A DNA stretch of 64,000 nt, taken from NCBI RefSeq assembly GCF_009741375.1, contig NZ_WOWP01000016.1, forward strand, positions 1 through 64,000, given 5' to 3'. Positions 50,459 to 58,082 of this stretch are shown piece by piece. A program made the position numbers and the translations under genes. Every line of letters starts with the position of its first letter. The stretch's first letter is position 1. Under the pieces are notes generated by a model, which was not told where the DNA came from, made no database searches, and worked only from the letters and a program-made list of their open reading frames with translations. The stretch comes from Flavobacterium rakeshii. Its GTDB lineage: Bacteria; Bacteroidota; Bacteroidia; Flavobacteriales; Flavobacteriaceae.

Positions 50459-52062
50459 TACTTTTTGCTTTTAGAAGTTTTTGCTGTTAATGGTTCGGGT
50501 TCGTCGTCTGTTTTTTCTTTGGCTTTAGCGGGCTTATCTTTCATTTCAGAAAACAGTATAGCTGCGCCGGCACTGAATATCAGAAAGCCAGCAATACCAC
50601 TGCCTACACCGGCTTTCATCACATTGTTACCCTGATTGTATGGAACTCCCGTTGATGGGTCAACATTATTTCCCGAGTTATCGTTGTTGTTGCCGGGATT
50701 GTTGTTTGTAAAAGAGGCTACAACTGATGTTATTCCCTGAAGGAATTGCCCTAAATCAAAACTTTCCTGTGAGTGGTTAGCCGAGATATATTCTGTAACA
50801 ACAAACTGCTTTACTTCTGTAGTGTTAGCCTTCGGGGTTAGCTTTATTACCTTTAAAGGTTGAACCTGGGTTATATCACTAAGAACATCAAAAGAGATAG
50901 GAATATCAAAGGTGTTGTTAGGCACACTGTCTGTAGTTGTTGAAATATCAAAGTAGTACCTTAACCATTGCTGGAAACCATTGTAAACAATATTATGGTA
51001 GTAGATACCTAAATCCTTATAAGCGTTTACAGCTGCACGTGAGCAACTTGATTTCCAACCACCGGCCGCTTTTAGTTCCGAATGGCTTTTTATCTGAAGG
51101 GAAATTCTGAAAAGAGCATTTACATTATCCAAAAGAGCATCGTCGCCGTATCTTACAGACATATTCGCTTTATAAAACATATCATCAAAAGCCATTGCAA
51201 CATTAGCAAGCGTTTGGTTAAAGTGGTTCATGTTTAGAGAACCTCCAATACATGAAAAATTCCATGAGCCGGAAAAAAGCCCTTTAATATCGTTGAGAGA
51301 TACACCCGCAACGAGTGGTTTATCCATAACACCTTTCATGCCCGGGTGCGCGCCGTTTAAGCCGTAATGTTCCATATCCATAAATAAATCACTGTTTTGT
51401 ATATATGCTGATTCCTGAAGCGTTGCAACTGTTCCGTCAATTACATAGTAACCTTCTTTTAGCTTGCTGTTTTTTTGGTTTTTAGGCACAACTATATACA
51501 CGTGCGTCCATAAGTCAGGTAAGAAACCGGGTTGTTTTATTCGCCTTATATAGTGCTTAATACCGAGGTTAGTAAGAATGCAGCTTGCAACGATTGAATA
51601 ACTTTTACAGTCTATCCCGTCAAATCGGCTAAGCCATGAACATGAAGGGCTTCGGAGATATTGGATAGCTTTATCTGCTTTGTACTGAAAATGGTCATAG
51701 CACCATTTATGTATTTCGTTGCAGGTTCGTTGCAACGGTTTATTGCTGAAGTGTTCAGCAACCTTTGACATTTGACCGTAATACTTATTAACCATAACTG
51801 CCATTTCATCTACTGAAAAATCAGTTGTACCTTTACCAAGAAAAGTGGCTTTGCAGTTGGTTTTCGGTATTAGCTTATCAAACTCGTAACCGGGTTTAAC
51901 CTCTCTGTGTAGTAAGTAATCAAAATCGTTCATTGGTTGCTGAATCACATTGCAAAGATGCGAAGCATGGTTTTTTAAGTGCTTCATTTTGCATTGTTTA
52001 CACTGAAATTGATAACCTTTGGTAATCTTTGTTAACCTTTGCAACGGTTTGTAGTATTTCAT
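50458..52062 (-). CDS. Transglutaminase-like protein with zinc-finger-like N-terminus and C-terminal membrane helix
   Basis: 534 residues. N-terminal Cys/His cluster C21, C24, H35 and C37. A transglutaminase/papain-like core has FDGIDCKSYSIVAS (Cys152), WTHVYIVV (His187) and YYVIDGTV (Asp209), the full Cys-His-Asp triad. Residues ~485-505 form one hydrophobic helix before a charged tail. It may act as a peptidase or cross-linking enzyme in the virion. First gene of the operon; start TATTTTTG box just upstream. Confidence 0.7.
   Translation of the reverse strand: MKYYKPLQRLTKITKGYQFQCKQCKMKHLKNHASHLCNVIQQPMNDFDYLLHREVKPGYEFDKLIPKTNCKATFLGKGTTDFSVDEMAVMVNKYYGQMSKVAEHFSNKPLQRTCNEIHKWCYDHFQYKADKAIQYLRSPSCSWLSRFDGIDCKSYSIVASCILTNLGIKHYIRRIKQPGFLPDLWTHVYIVVPKNQKNSKLKEGYYVIDGTVATLQESAYIQNSDLFMDMEHYGLNGAHPGMKGVMDKPLVAGVSLNDIKGLFSGSWNFSCIGGSLNMNHFNQTLANVAMAFDDMFYKANMSVRYGDDALLDNVNALFRISLQIKSHSELKAAGGWKSSCSRAAVNAYKDLGIYYHNIVYNGFQQWLRYYFDISTTTDSVPNNTFDIPISFDVLSDITQVQPLKVIKLTPKANTTEVKQFVVTEYISANHSQESFDLGQFLQGITSVVASFTNNNPGNNNDNSGNNVDPSTGVPYNQGNNVMKAGVGSGIAGFLIFSAGAAILFSEMKDKPAKAKEKTDDEPEPLTAKTSKSKK
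52034..52049. promoter_or_regulatory. Operator-like palindrome at the start of the structural operon
   Basis: AACCTTTGCAACGGTT, one mismatch from the 16-bp palindrome AACCGTTGCAACGGTT found at 45132-45147. It overlaps the first codons of the operon's first gene. Confidence 0.5.
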
Positions 52063-52081
52063 TACAATGTTGTACCAGTTA

Positions 52082-52089
52082 CAAAAATA
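52082..52089 (-). promoter_or_regulatory. -7 box of the structural operon
   Basis: TATTTTTG on the minus strand (TAnnTTTG). No convincing -33 box, which may reflect activator control. Confidence 0.45.
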
Positions 52090-52216
52090 TTTATATTAGA
52101 AGGAGGTAATTAAGAGTAAGAAGATACTTTAACTAGAGACAAAATGTCTGATATATATAATTGGTATGATTATAGTATAAAATATTATTAATTAATGTGT
52201 ATGTAAAGTTTTCACG

Positions 52217-52246
52217 TTGTAACTTTGAAGAAAAAGTTTACTTTTG
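52217..52246 (+). promoter_or_regulatory. Promoter of the 195-residue membrane protein gene
   Basis: TTG (52217-52219), 19-bp spacer, TACTTTTG (52239-52246); a second -7-like TAACTTTG lies at 52220-52227. The region 52063-52288 is the divergent control region of this gene and the structural operon. Confidence 0.6.
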
Positions 52247-52288
52247 TCCCAAATTTGAGACTAAATTTCTAAAAAACACCTTATAGAT

Positions 52289-52876
52289 ATGATAGATTTA
52301 ATAAAAGATGCACTGGGCTCTCCAGCTGGAAGTTTTGCATTTGTTTTTGCTCTTTTAATACTTGCTTTTGTATTGGTTTGGAAATTGTCCCATTTCACAA
52401 CAAAATTTAGTTCTGTAGAAAAGCTTGAGGGTAATATAGATACAATTAAACAGGACATTCATAGTATTAAAGCATTTATACAAATTTTTAGAGAGTCAAA
52501 CAATCCGTTGGCACAGAGACAAAGCCCAGTTTCACTTACTGAGACTGGAAAAAAAGTTGCAGAAGAGCTGAATGTAAATACAATGATTGTTAATCATTGG
52601 GAAGATTTTAATAGGTCAGTTACTAAGCAATTGAAAGATGATTGTAATCCATACGACATACAAGTAGCAAGTTTCAAGATTGGTGATAAATATCAAGAAT
52701 ATTTAAATGAAGAAGAAATTAATAAAATAAAAAATCATGCTTTTTTGGCAGGATATAATCTGGATGTTTATAATTTGCTTTTTGGAATTTTGATTAGAAA
52801 CAAAATCTTACAAGATAGGGGATATAAATCTACAGACGTTGATAAGTTTGATCCAAATAAAAATCCTGCTGAGTAG
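52289..52876 (+). CDS. Membrane-anchored cytoplasmic protein, candidate cargo/defence gene
   Basis: 195 residues. One N-terminal membrane helix (AFVFALLILAFVLVWKL, ~18-34), a coiled coil (~42-70) and a helical cytoplasmic domain with SLTETGKKVAEELNVNTMI (~80-98), resembling a winged-helix segment. It has its own promoter and terminator and points against the operons on both sides, as cargo genes in prophages do. No homologue recognised; a defence or superinfection role is inference. Confidence 0.6.
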   Translation: MIDLIKDALGSPAGSFAFVFALLILAFVLVWKLSHFTTKFSSVEKLEGNIDTIKQDIHSIKAFIQIFRESNNPLAQRQSPVSLTETGKKVAEELNVNTMIVNHWEDFNRSVTKQLKDDCNPYDIQVASFKIGDKYQEYLNEEEINKIKNHAFLAGYNLDVYNLLFGILIRNKILQDRGYKSTDVDKFDPNKNPAE

Positions 52877-52887
52877 CAGGATTTTTT
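52861..52887. terminator. Bidirectional terminator after the 195-residue protein
   Basis: 10-bp stem AAATCCTGCT / AGCAGGATTT, loop GAGT; overlaps the gene's last codons. Confidence 0.75.
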
Positions 52888-52898
52888 ATTTAATAATA

Positions 52899-53300
52899 CT
52901 ACCCGAATAGTGATGGCTGTTTTTGAATTTTGTTTGAGTGTTCTTTAATCGGTTTGAAGGTGGTTTGCTCACCGAATAAAACGTACTGTTTTCCTTTATG
53001 GTAAACTAAACGCCCATCGTACCCTCTTTCTCTAAACCCTGCCTGTACTTCGAGATAGTGGTCAACACTGCAAAGGGGTTTTAACTCACCTGTGTATTTA
53101 GTACGAATTATGCATTCATGGGCGTAAGCTGCAATGTTACCTTTTTTGCCACTACTCATGCTACCTGTTATTACATAATCTTTGCTGTTATGTCTTATGA
53201 TAGTTCTTACCTTGTCCTGTGTTATTTGTTCGCAAGCATTTGCGTTGCAAAGCTTATCTAAGAGTTCCCGGGTGACGAATATTACATTACTCATAAGCAT
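52899..53300 (-). CDS. Small protein ending in a clamp-binding-like motif
   Basis: 133 residues, cytoplasmic, alpha/beta: VIFVTRELLDKLCNANACEQITQDKVRTII, then YVITGSMSSGKKGN. The last residues are KQPSLFG, matching the QxSLF-type beta-clamp binding pentapeptide. Suggests replication or repair recruitment. Last gene of the minus-strand control/replication operon. A start two codons later (53294) is possible. Confidence 0.55.
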   Translation of the reverse strand: MLMSNVIFVTRELLDKLCNANACEQITQDKVRTIIRHNSKDYVITGSMSSGKKGNIAAYAHECIIRTKYTGELKPLCSVDHYLEVQAGFRERGYDGRLVYHKGKQYVLFGEQTTFKPIKEHSNKIQKQPSLFG

Positions 53301-53303
53301 TTG

Positions 53304-53537
53304 TTATTTTGAGTGAAATTTAATTTTGAGACGGTTTCTTATTAAAAACATATAAGAGTGTGCTTTGCCTTCTGAAACCTTCTGAAAGTGCTTTATTTTC
53401 AGTTTTTCACCAACTACACCACTATATTTACCTGCACCGACAAGTCTTGTGGTATTTGTTGCAACATCTGTAATTCGTATTACAAAATGTTTGTTTATAA
53501 AAGCACGTTCCGGGTTATTGGATTTTACTGCCGGCAT
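53304..53537 (-). CDS. Small basic protein of unknown function
   Basis: 77 residues, beta-rich and basic (TRLVGAGKYSGVVGEKLKIKHF, FLIRNRLKIKF). Ends 3 bp before the next gene. No family recognised. Confidence 0.5.
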   Translation of the reverse strand: MPAVKSNNPERAFINKHFVIRITDVATNTTRLVGAGKYSGVVGEKLKIKHFQKVSEGKAHSYMFLIRNRLKIKFHSK

Positions 53538-53548
53538 TGTTTTAGTTT

Positions 53549-53755
53549 TTACTGTTGTAACTTTTCGATTTTTTTTTGTTTGTAACTGATTATCCGTTTA
53601 AGTCTTTCAATCTCACTTTTTTGCTCTCCATACTGTTCAAGTGTGAAGAAAAGAATACCGGTTACAGTTTTAATATTTTCTTCAGCAGCTATTTTTTCAA
53701 GCTGTCTACGTTGAGCCGGTGTGAAACTCCTTATGTAGGTACTTTTTTTAATCAT
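53549..53755 (-). CDS. Small helical/coiled-coil protein
   Basis: 68 residues: SFTPAQRRQLEKIAAEENIKTVTGILFFTLEQY, then a basic coiled coil (KSEIERLKRIISYKQKKIEK). The first part resembles a small ribbon-helix-helix DNA-binding fold, followed by dimerising coil. Possibly a regulator; not certain. Confidence 0.5.
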   Translation of the reverse strand: MIKKSTYIRSFTPAQRRQLEKIAAEENIKTVTGILFFTLEQYGEQKSEIERLKRIISYKQKKIEKLQQ

Positions 53756-53780
53756 GTTCTTGAAATGTAGATTTTTCAGT

Positions 53781-53972
53781 TTATATCTTTAATTTCCACA
53801 TTACACACAGTGCAGCACCAATAATGATACACATCAATGATGCAATAACCATTAAATAACCACCTGCTATGTATGAGGCTGTAATTACTATTCCAAGAGC
53901 GAAAACCGTTGCAATGGCCTTTGCAATTACAAAGGCTTTCGCTTTTATTATTGTTTTTATTAGCGTTATCAT
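53781..53972 (-). CDS. Small two-span membrane protein
   Basis: 63 residues with hydrophobic segments at ~14-34 and ~38-58 and a basic end (WKLKI). Could be a holin-like or regulatory membrane peptide. CCGTTGCAATGG lies inside it at 53906-53917. Confidence 0.5.
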   Translation of the reverse strand: MITLIKTIIKAKAFVIAKAIATVFALGIVITASYIAGGYLMVIASLMCIIIGAALCVMWKLKI

Positions 53973-53977
53973 AGATT

Positions 53978-54217
53978 TTATTTTTTATAACCTTTAGGCA
54001 AACCGTATGTATCTACAAACTCCATAAACTCGCAATTCCAAATATTTTGGACGTTTACGGGCTTATCTGAAGGTAATTTTCGATTATCGGCAATTATGGT
54101 GTTAATCCCATCACGTATTTGCCTTTCAGTCATACCACTTGCAACGTAAAGGGCTGTCAACTTCTTTTTATTTACAGAGAATGGTAATTGTTGTAGTTCA
54201 ATTTCTTGTGTGTTCAT
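53978..54217 (-). CDS. Small helix-turn-helix-like protein
   Basis: 79 residues: NKKKLTALYVASGMTERQIRDGINTIIADNRKLP, which looks like a helix-turn-helix, and a conserved-looking NIWNCEFMEFVDTYGLP end. Possible DNA-binding regulator; family unknown. Confidence 0.45.
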   Translation of the reverse strand: MNTQEIELQQLPFSVNKKKLTALYVASGMTERQIRDGINTIIADNRKLPSDKPVNVQNIWNCEFMEFVDTYGLPKGYKK

Positions 54218-54241
54218 ATCGGTTAACCGGTTTAGGTGTGA

Positions 54242-54583
54242 TTAAATGTTCTTTAGTTGGTTATCAATTATAGTTTTGTATTTTTCTGCTACATGATTTT
54301 CGTAAGGGGAGCGGTTCTGTCCTGACCACATGAAGCACTTCAGTAGTGTAGCAGCTTCACATACCTTCAGGTTTACTGTAAATTTTTCCTGAACCCCTTC
54401 AACCTTTTTTCTGAATGTTAACCATAACCTGAAGCTTATATCTATTGAGGTGATTACATTCAAGAAATCTTCTATTTCAAGGCCTTTAACGGTAGATGTT
54501 AAAGCATCTGAATAAAGTAATACCTGTTCCTGCATTACTTTTATTTCGTCCTGTTTTACTTTAGTTAGATTAATATTTTTCAT
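54242..54583 (-). CDS. Helical protein of unknown function
   Basis: 113 residues, all-helical (KVKQDEIKVMQEQVLLYSD, IEDFLNVITSIDISFRLWLTF), with two Cys. Overlaps the previous gene by 4 nt, so strictly co-translated. No family recognised. Confidence 0.5.
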   Translation of the reverse strand: MKNINLTKVKQDEIKVMQEQVLLYSDALTSTVKGLEIEDFLNVITSIDISFRLWLTFRKKVEGVQEKFTVNLKVCEAATLLKCFMWSGQNRSPYENHVAEKYKTIIDNQLKNI

Positions 54584-54810
54584 CCTTTGTACTCTGCTAT
54601 TAGTTGTTTGGTTTTGTTGTCGTAGAATTGCAGTACTTGGGCAATTCTTGCGTAAGTGCTGTTTTGTAGCCGCCTTAACATTCCGTCGATAATTGTTTTT
54701 TCAGGTTTGTTTTTCTCTTTTTCAAGGCTGTACCAAGTGATGTTTTTTTCTCCCGGCTTAGTAAGTATTACAAGCTTTATACGGGCGGTGTTTTTGTCGA
54801 AAATTGGCAT
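54580..54810 (-). CDS. Small protein of unknown function
   Basis: 76 residues, beta-alpha: KLVILTKPGEKNITWYSLEKEK followed by a helix (DGMLRRLQNSTYARIAQVLQF). Overlaps the next gene by 4 nt and sits 3 bp after the replication gene. Confidence 0.5.
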   Translation of the reverse strand: MPIFDKNTARIKLVILTKPGEKNITWYSLEKEKNKPEKTIIDGMLRRLQNSTYARIAQVLQFYDNKTKQLIAEYKG

Positions 54811-54813
54811 AGG

Positions 54814-56523
54814 TTATGGTTTAAATGTTAATTCAAGGTTTTTAAGGGTCTCCGGCAATTTTGCGTAAAACTGTGCTGGTAGATTATTCTGTACATAGTC
54901 TATCAAGTCTGGGAGAGCTATTTTGTTTTTTAGGAATCTCTTGATCTGATTTTCGTATTTTTTAGCGTGGTTAATATCCTTCAGCCTTAAAGCTGCTTTA
55001 CGTTCCATCTGTCTTTTTTTAACCGGTGCGCTTTCCATGTATTTTAAATGGTTTTGCCATGCTTTTTTAGTGTACTCAAATCCTATTTCCTTATTCGTTT
55101 TGCGGGTTATATCAAAGTAATTTGAGGGGTAAAGAGGTGTTACACCTGTACGCATGAACCATTTTCGGGCGTGTTCAAGTCTCCATCTTATTTCCTGAAT
55201 TGAATCGAATACACTGGCTTTGTTGAATGGTAGCCCATTGTATGTGCGGAATTTATTTTGCATCCAATGGTTTAAGGCATTTTTCCAGCATCCGGGATAT
55301 ATAGTAGCATCCCTGTACAGCTTTATAGCAGTTTTAAACAAATCCTGAATAAACAGTTCAATATATTCTTCGTTGGTAAGTGTCCCGGAAAAAGCTTCTT
55401 TCTGTAGAATCCTTATGTCAATAGGGATATAGTTGTTATAGTCACCATCCGACAAGCCTAACGCCAGTTCATGGCGGTGGATAATGCGCTCTCGTAGTTT
55501 ATCACTTAAAGTTTTTTCTTTTTTAACATCTTGCGCCGCGCCGCCCACCGGTGAATTTTCTACATTGCTCCCAGTGTTCTTGTAAAAAACGGTCTTGTAG
55601 TGAAAAGAGCCTGTGACCGGAGGGAACTCCTTATCACCAAAGGAGTGCGTAGCATCCTTACTTTTCTTATATTCATCTTTATATGCTCCTGTAGTTTCAT
55701 TGGTATCAGGAAACTTTTTCCCTTCTTGGGGGGTAACAGGTTGATTTTCAGTAGAGGCGTGTTTGTTAGTTTGAAGGTCGAAAATTGCTATGATTTCAGG
55801 ATTTAAAACCACTTTTACACCTTTTGTATGACCTTCAAAACGCGAATTAACGAACACTCCTGCCTCTTCTAGTCTCCTTCTATGGTTACGTACCGTTTTA
55901 GAGCAAATAGCTAAGCTATGAACGTTATTTCGCTTCAGGTTGGTAAGGAAGTAGGCATTAACATCTAAATCCTGAATAGGGCGAAGGGTGCGAACGCCTA
56001 AGCCCATATATTCCCTGTTGCGCTTCATTAATTGTGAATTGTACACGTGTAGCATATTTTGAAAAATCTGCTCTGTAGAGTATTTTACAGTCTGTATACG
56101 CCTTTTTAAAAGTAGCTTTTGCAGTTCGGCCGGTTGTTTTTCAATCTCTTTGTTATATTCCCTATCTGATAGGTTTTTATATCGTTTAGGAAAGAATTGT
56201 ATAAATACAGCCTTATCTTCTGTTAGTTTCTCGTATTCTTTGAGTTGCAACAGTTCTTTAACCTTATCATTGTGGGTTTTTATAGCTTTATTTTCCTCGT
56301 GTGTACGGGTATTATATTCTGCAATAAAAGTCCGGTAGTTATCCATCGTTTTAGAAAATGCTTCGTCAGTAAAAGCAGGGTAAACAGCTTTGATGCAGTT
56401 ATCAGCTGCAATATTTCTCGCTACTTCCTTTATGCTTTGTTTTTCTTCTTTTTGTTGGGGAGTACCAGCACCAAAAAGGTTAATTGCTAATTCTCCAAAC
56501 TTTAAAGTTTCCTTACTTCTCAT
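54814..56523 (-). CDS. Replication-initiator candidate with winged helix
   Basis: 569 residues from ATG 56523 (the GTG at 56565 would put the start inside a hairpin). A long helical N-terminus precedes a winged-helix segment (SLAICSKTVRNHRRRLEEAGVFVN, ~205-230 in this numbering) and VVLNPEIIAIFD. The C-terminal half is helical and basic. Size, wHTH and position in the early operon resemble replisome-organiser/initiator proteins, but no catalytic replicase motif is visible. Confidence 0.6.
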   Translation of the reverse strand: MRSKETLKFGELAINLFGAGTPQQKEEKQSIKEVARNIAADNCIKAVYPAFTDEAFSKTMDNYRTFIAEYNTRTHEENKAIKTHNDKVKELLQLKEYEKLTEDKAVFIQFFPKRYKNLSDREYNKEIEKQPAELQKLLLKRRIQTVKYSTEQIFQNMLHVYNSQLMKRNREYMGLGVRTLRPIQDLDVNAYFLTNLKRNNVHSLAICSKTVRNHRRRLEEAGVFVNSRFEGHTKGVKVVLNPEIIAIFDLQTNKHASTENQPVTPQEGKKFPDTNETTGAYKDEYKKSKDATHSFGDKEFPPVTGSFHYKTVFYKNTGSNVENSPVGGAAQDVKKEKTLSDKLRERIIHRHELALGLSDGDYNNYIPIDIRILQKEAFSGTLTNEEYIELFIQDLFKTAIKLYRDATIYPGCWKNALNHWMQNKFRTYNGLPFNKASVFDSIQEIRWRLEHARKWFMRTGVTPLYPSNYFDITRKTNKEIGFEYTKKAWQNHLKYMESAPVKKRQMERKAALRLKDINHAKKYENQIKRFLKNKIALPDLIDYVQNNLPAQFYAKLPETLKNLELTFKP

Positions 56524-56548
56524 TACTCTTTTTTTTAACCTGTCCGCT

Positions 56549-56569
56549 GCGGGTACATATAGCACCCGC
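56549..56569 (-). promoter_or_regulatory. Hairpin just upstream of the replication gene start
   Basis: GCGGGT / ACCCGC (56549-56554 and 56564-56569) with 9-nt loop, 25 bp before the ATG at 56523. May affect translation. Confidence 0.4.
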
Positions 56570-56609
56570 GAGCATCAAGGGAATTGAGCGTATTTTGCTC
56601 CCAGTGCTG

Positions 56610-56921
56610 TTATTTCTTAATGTTTGATGATGTCTCTGTAAGCTTGATTTTGATAAATCGGTTTTCGGGATTTACATTGATGAAAACCGGCTTTATATCA
56701 TCGCTTTTAAAGCAGTCAAGTGCTTTTTTGTAGTTCGTGTTTTCGCTGTCCGAAAACATAATGTGCAGCGTGGTTGTTTTATCTTCCTGCATATGGCCGG
56801 TTATTACGCCGGCCACACAGGATAAACCTGTAAGAAGTAGTACAGGTTTTTGTAATAGAGTAGGAATCTTTTCCAGTACAGGGAAACTTCCCAATACTTG
56901 GTTAAAGTGACTATTTTCCAT
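56610..56921 (-). CDS. Small protein of unknown function, likely replication-linked
   Basis: 103 residues from ATG 56921; an upstream TTG (56966) would use a leader carrying the GTTGCAACG palindromes. Alpha/beta (LLTGLSCVAGVITGHMQEDKTTTLHIMFSD, then VFINVNPENRFIKIKL). Lies between the replication initiator and the regulatory region. No family recognised. Confidence 0.5.
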   Translation of the reverse strand: MENSHFNQVLGSFPVLEKIPTLLQKPVLLLTGLSCVAGVITGHMQEDKTTTLHIMFSDSENTNYKKALDCFKSDDIKPVFINVNPENRFIKIKLTETSSNIKK

Positions 56922-56956
56922 AATTAAAAAGTGGTTTTCAGGGTCTTTTGCAACGG

Positions 56957-56970
56957 TTCGTTGCAACGGT
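56957..56970. promoter_or_regulatory. CGTTGCAACG palindrome in the early-operon leader
   Basis: TCGTTGCAACGGTGG preceded at 56948-56957 by a half copy (TTGCAACGGT). Two adjacent sites upstream of the gene starting at 56921. Confidence 0.5.
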
Positions 56971-57015
56971 GGTATTATTAGTGTGTTATTTCTTTTTGAG
57001 TAATAAAATTTTTAT

Positions 57016-57023
57016 TAGTTTTG
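57016..57023 (+). promoter_or_regulatory. Promoter of a candidate antisense RNA
   Basis: TTTG (56995-56998), 17-bp spacer, TAGTTTTG (57016-57023). It points to the plus strand, opposite to the surrounding genes. Confidence 0.45.
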
Positions 57024-57029
57024 TCTTAA

Positions 57030-57104
57030 TTCCATAATTAGCCGTTGCAACCGGCTAATTTGGTTTCAGGGCAGGCGAGGGTGGTACCTCGCCTGATTTT
57101 TTTT
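57030..57104 (+). ncRNA. Candidate small antisense/regulatory RNA
   Basis: Predicted from promoter (56995-57023) to terminator. It would hold one hairpin at 57036-57060 (AATTAGCCG / CGGCTAATT, loop TTGCAAC) and a terminator hairpin at 57072-57095 (CAGGCGAGG / CCTCGCCTG, loop GTGGTA) followed by A and eight T. No plus-strand gene precedes the terminator. It would be antisense to the leader of the replication operon, like plasmid copy-control RNAs (inference). Confidence 0.4.
57072..57104 (+). terminator. Strong plus-strand terminator without an upstream plus-strand gene
   Basis: 9-bp GC-rich stem with loop GTGGTA and T8 at 57097-57104. Overlaps the stop of the minus-strand gene at 57103. Confidence 0.65.
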
Positions 57105-57315
57105 ATACAGGGGTTAATGAATTAGCAAATTTTTTTGCTTTCCTGTCGGTTAATATCTTCAAAGCCATTTCTTTATATTCTTGTATTAGGTTATCCATAT
57201 TCTCGTTAACCTTCTTAGTTTTTTCCTTTTTGGTCATACCCAACATTAAGAATAGCCTGTTTTTCTCCTCTTCCGGGAGAGCCTGAATAACGTTGTATGC
57301 AGTTTCGGCTTTCAA
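57103..57315 (-). CDS. Small phage/plasmid-type protein (AYNVIQALPEEE motif)
   Basis: 70 residues: AYNVIQALPEEEKNRLFLMLG, a block I recognise from many short Bacteroidota mobile-element proteins, then a basic helical tail. Function unknown; probably regulation or replication. Confidence 0.65.
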   Translation of the reverse strand: MKAETAYNVIQALPEEEKNRLFLMLGMTKKEKTKKVNENMDNLIQEYKEMALKILTDRKAKKFANSLTPV

Positions 57316-57373
57316 TTGGTTTATAACTTGTTTTCTTACTAAAAATGTTAAAGTGGCATGGTTTTTATTCTAC

Positions 57374-57389
57374 ACCATTGCAACGGTTA
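57374..57389. promoter_or_regulatory. ATTGCAACGGTT half-palindrome between two early genes
   Basis: ACCATTGCAACGGTTA, one mismatch from the 12-bp core, in the gap between the genes at 57315 and 57387. Confidence 0.4.
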
Positions 57390-57584
57390 TGCAAGGGGAG
57401 AGTTAGAATAAGATTTTACAAATAGGATGTTCATTATAGTTGATTTACCGAGGTTAAACTCATCCATTAAAATTGGATAGGTTTCTCTACAGGTCATTAT
57501 TACTTTAAGGTCTTCATATCTACTCAATATTTTTTTATTGCGGCTCAATTTCCTTTCGTTTACTCTTTCTTTGGTCGTTGCCAT
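57387..57584 (-). CDS. Small helix-turn-helix regulator
   Basis: 65 residues. MTCRETYPILMDEFNLGKSTIMNILF looks like a two-helix DNA-reading unit after a basic N-terminus (RVNERKLSRNKKILSRYEDL). Divergent from the XRE repressor, so it may be the antirepressor/Cro-like partner. First gene of the early operon. Confidence 0.6.
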   Translation of the reverse strand: MATTKERVNERKLSRNKKILSRYEDLKVIMTCRETYPILMDEFNLGKSTIMNILFVKSYSNSPLA

Positions 57585-57620
57585 ATTGCCTTAATTATTT
57601 AATGTCTATATTTATAAAGA

Positions 57621-57653
57621 CAAATATAGCACAAATAACAATAATAATTACAA
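57621..57653 (-). promoter_or_regulatory. Early promoter toward the replication operon
   Basis: Minus strand TTG (57653-57651), 22-bp spacer, TATATTTG (57628-57621). The inverted repeat AATTAC / GTAATT (57646-57665, loop 8) overlaps it and is a likely repressor site. Confidence 0.55.
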
Positions 57654-57683
57654 TTTGTAGTAATTAATATTACAAAAAATAAT

Positions 57684-58082
57684 ATGAATAACTTTATAGG
57701 TTTGAATATTAAGTACTTATGTGATAAGAATTATTTATCGCAAAAAGAGTTTGGAGACCTGTTTGATATTAAACAGTCAACAGTTGCCAGCTATGTAGGA
57801 GGTCGGAGTAATCCGAACGTTGAAACTATGCAACGTATTTGTGTTCATTTTGAATTAATGATAGATGATTTTATAAATAAAGACCTAAACGCCGCACAAT
57901 ACACTCAAAAAGAAGTACCCGCCCAAAAGCAACACGTTAGTGTTGCAAACGAACAGAACACACCTTACAACCACGAAAAAGATGCTTTAATAGCTGCGCT
58001 GAGAGAAACTATCGATACCCAAAGAGAACTGATAGCAACTTTGCGCAGTCGGCTTGACAATACTCAGACGAAAGCGTCATAA
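57684..58082 (+). CDS. XRE-family repressor
   Basis: 132 residues. N-terminal helix-turn-helix NYLSQKEFGDLFDIKQSTVASYVGG (~15-41), then a linker (~70-95) and a coiled coil (DALIAALRETIDTQRELIATLRSRL) that would allow oligomerisation. No peptidase motif, so induction may not need RecA-type cleavage. Divergent from the early operon; likely keeps lytic genes silent. Confidence 0.85.
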   Translation: MNNFIGLNIKYLCDKNYLSQKEFGDLFDIKQSTVASYVGGRSNPNVETMQRICVHFELMIDDFINKDLNAAQYTQKEVPAQKQHVSVANEQNTPYNHEKDALIAALRETIDTQRELIATLRSRLDNTQTKAS

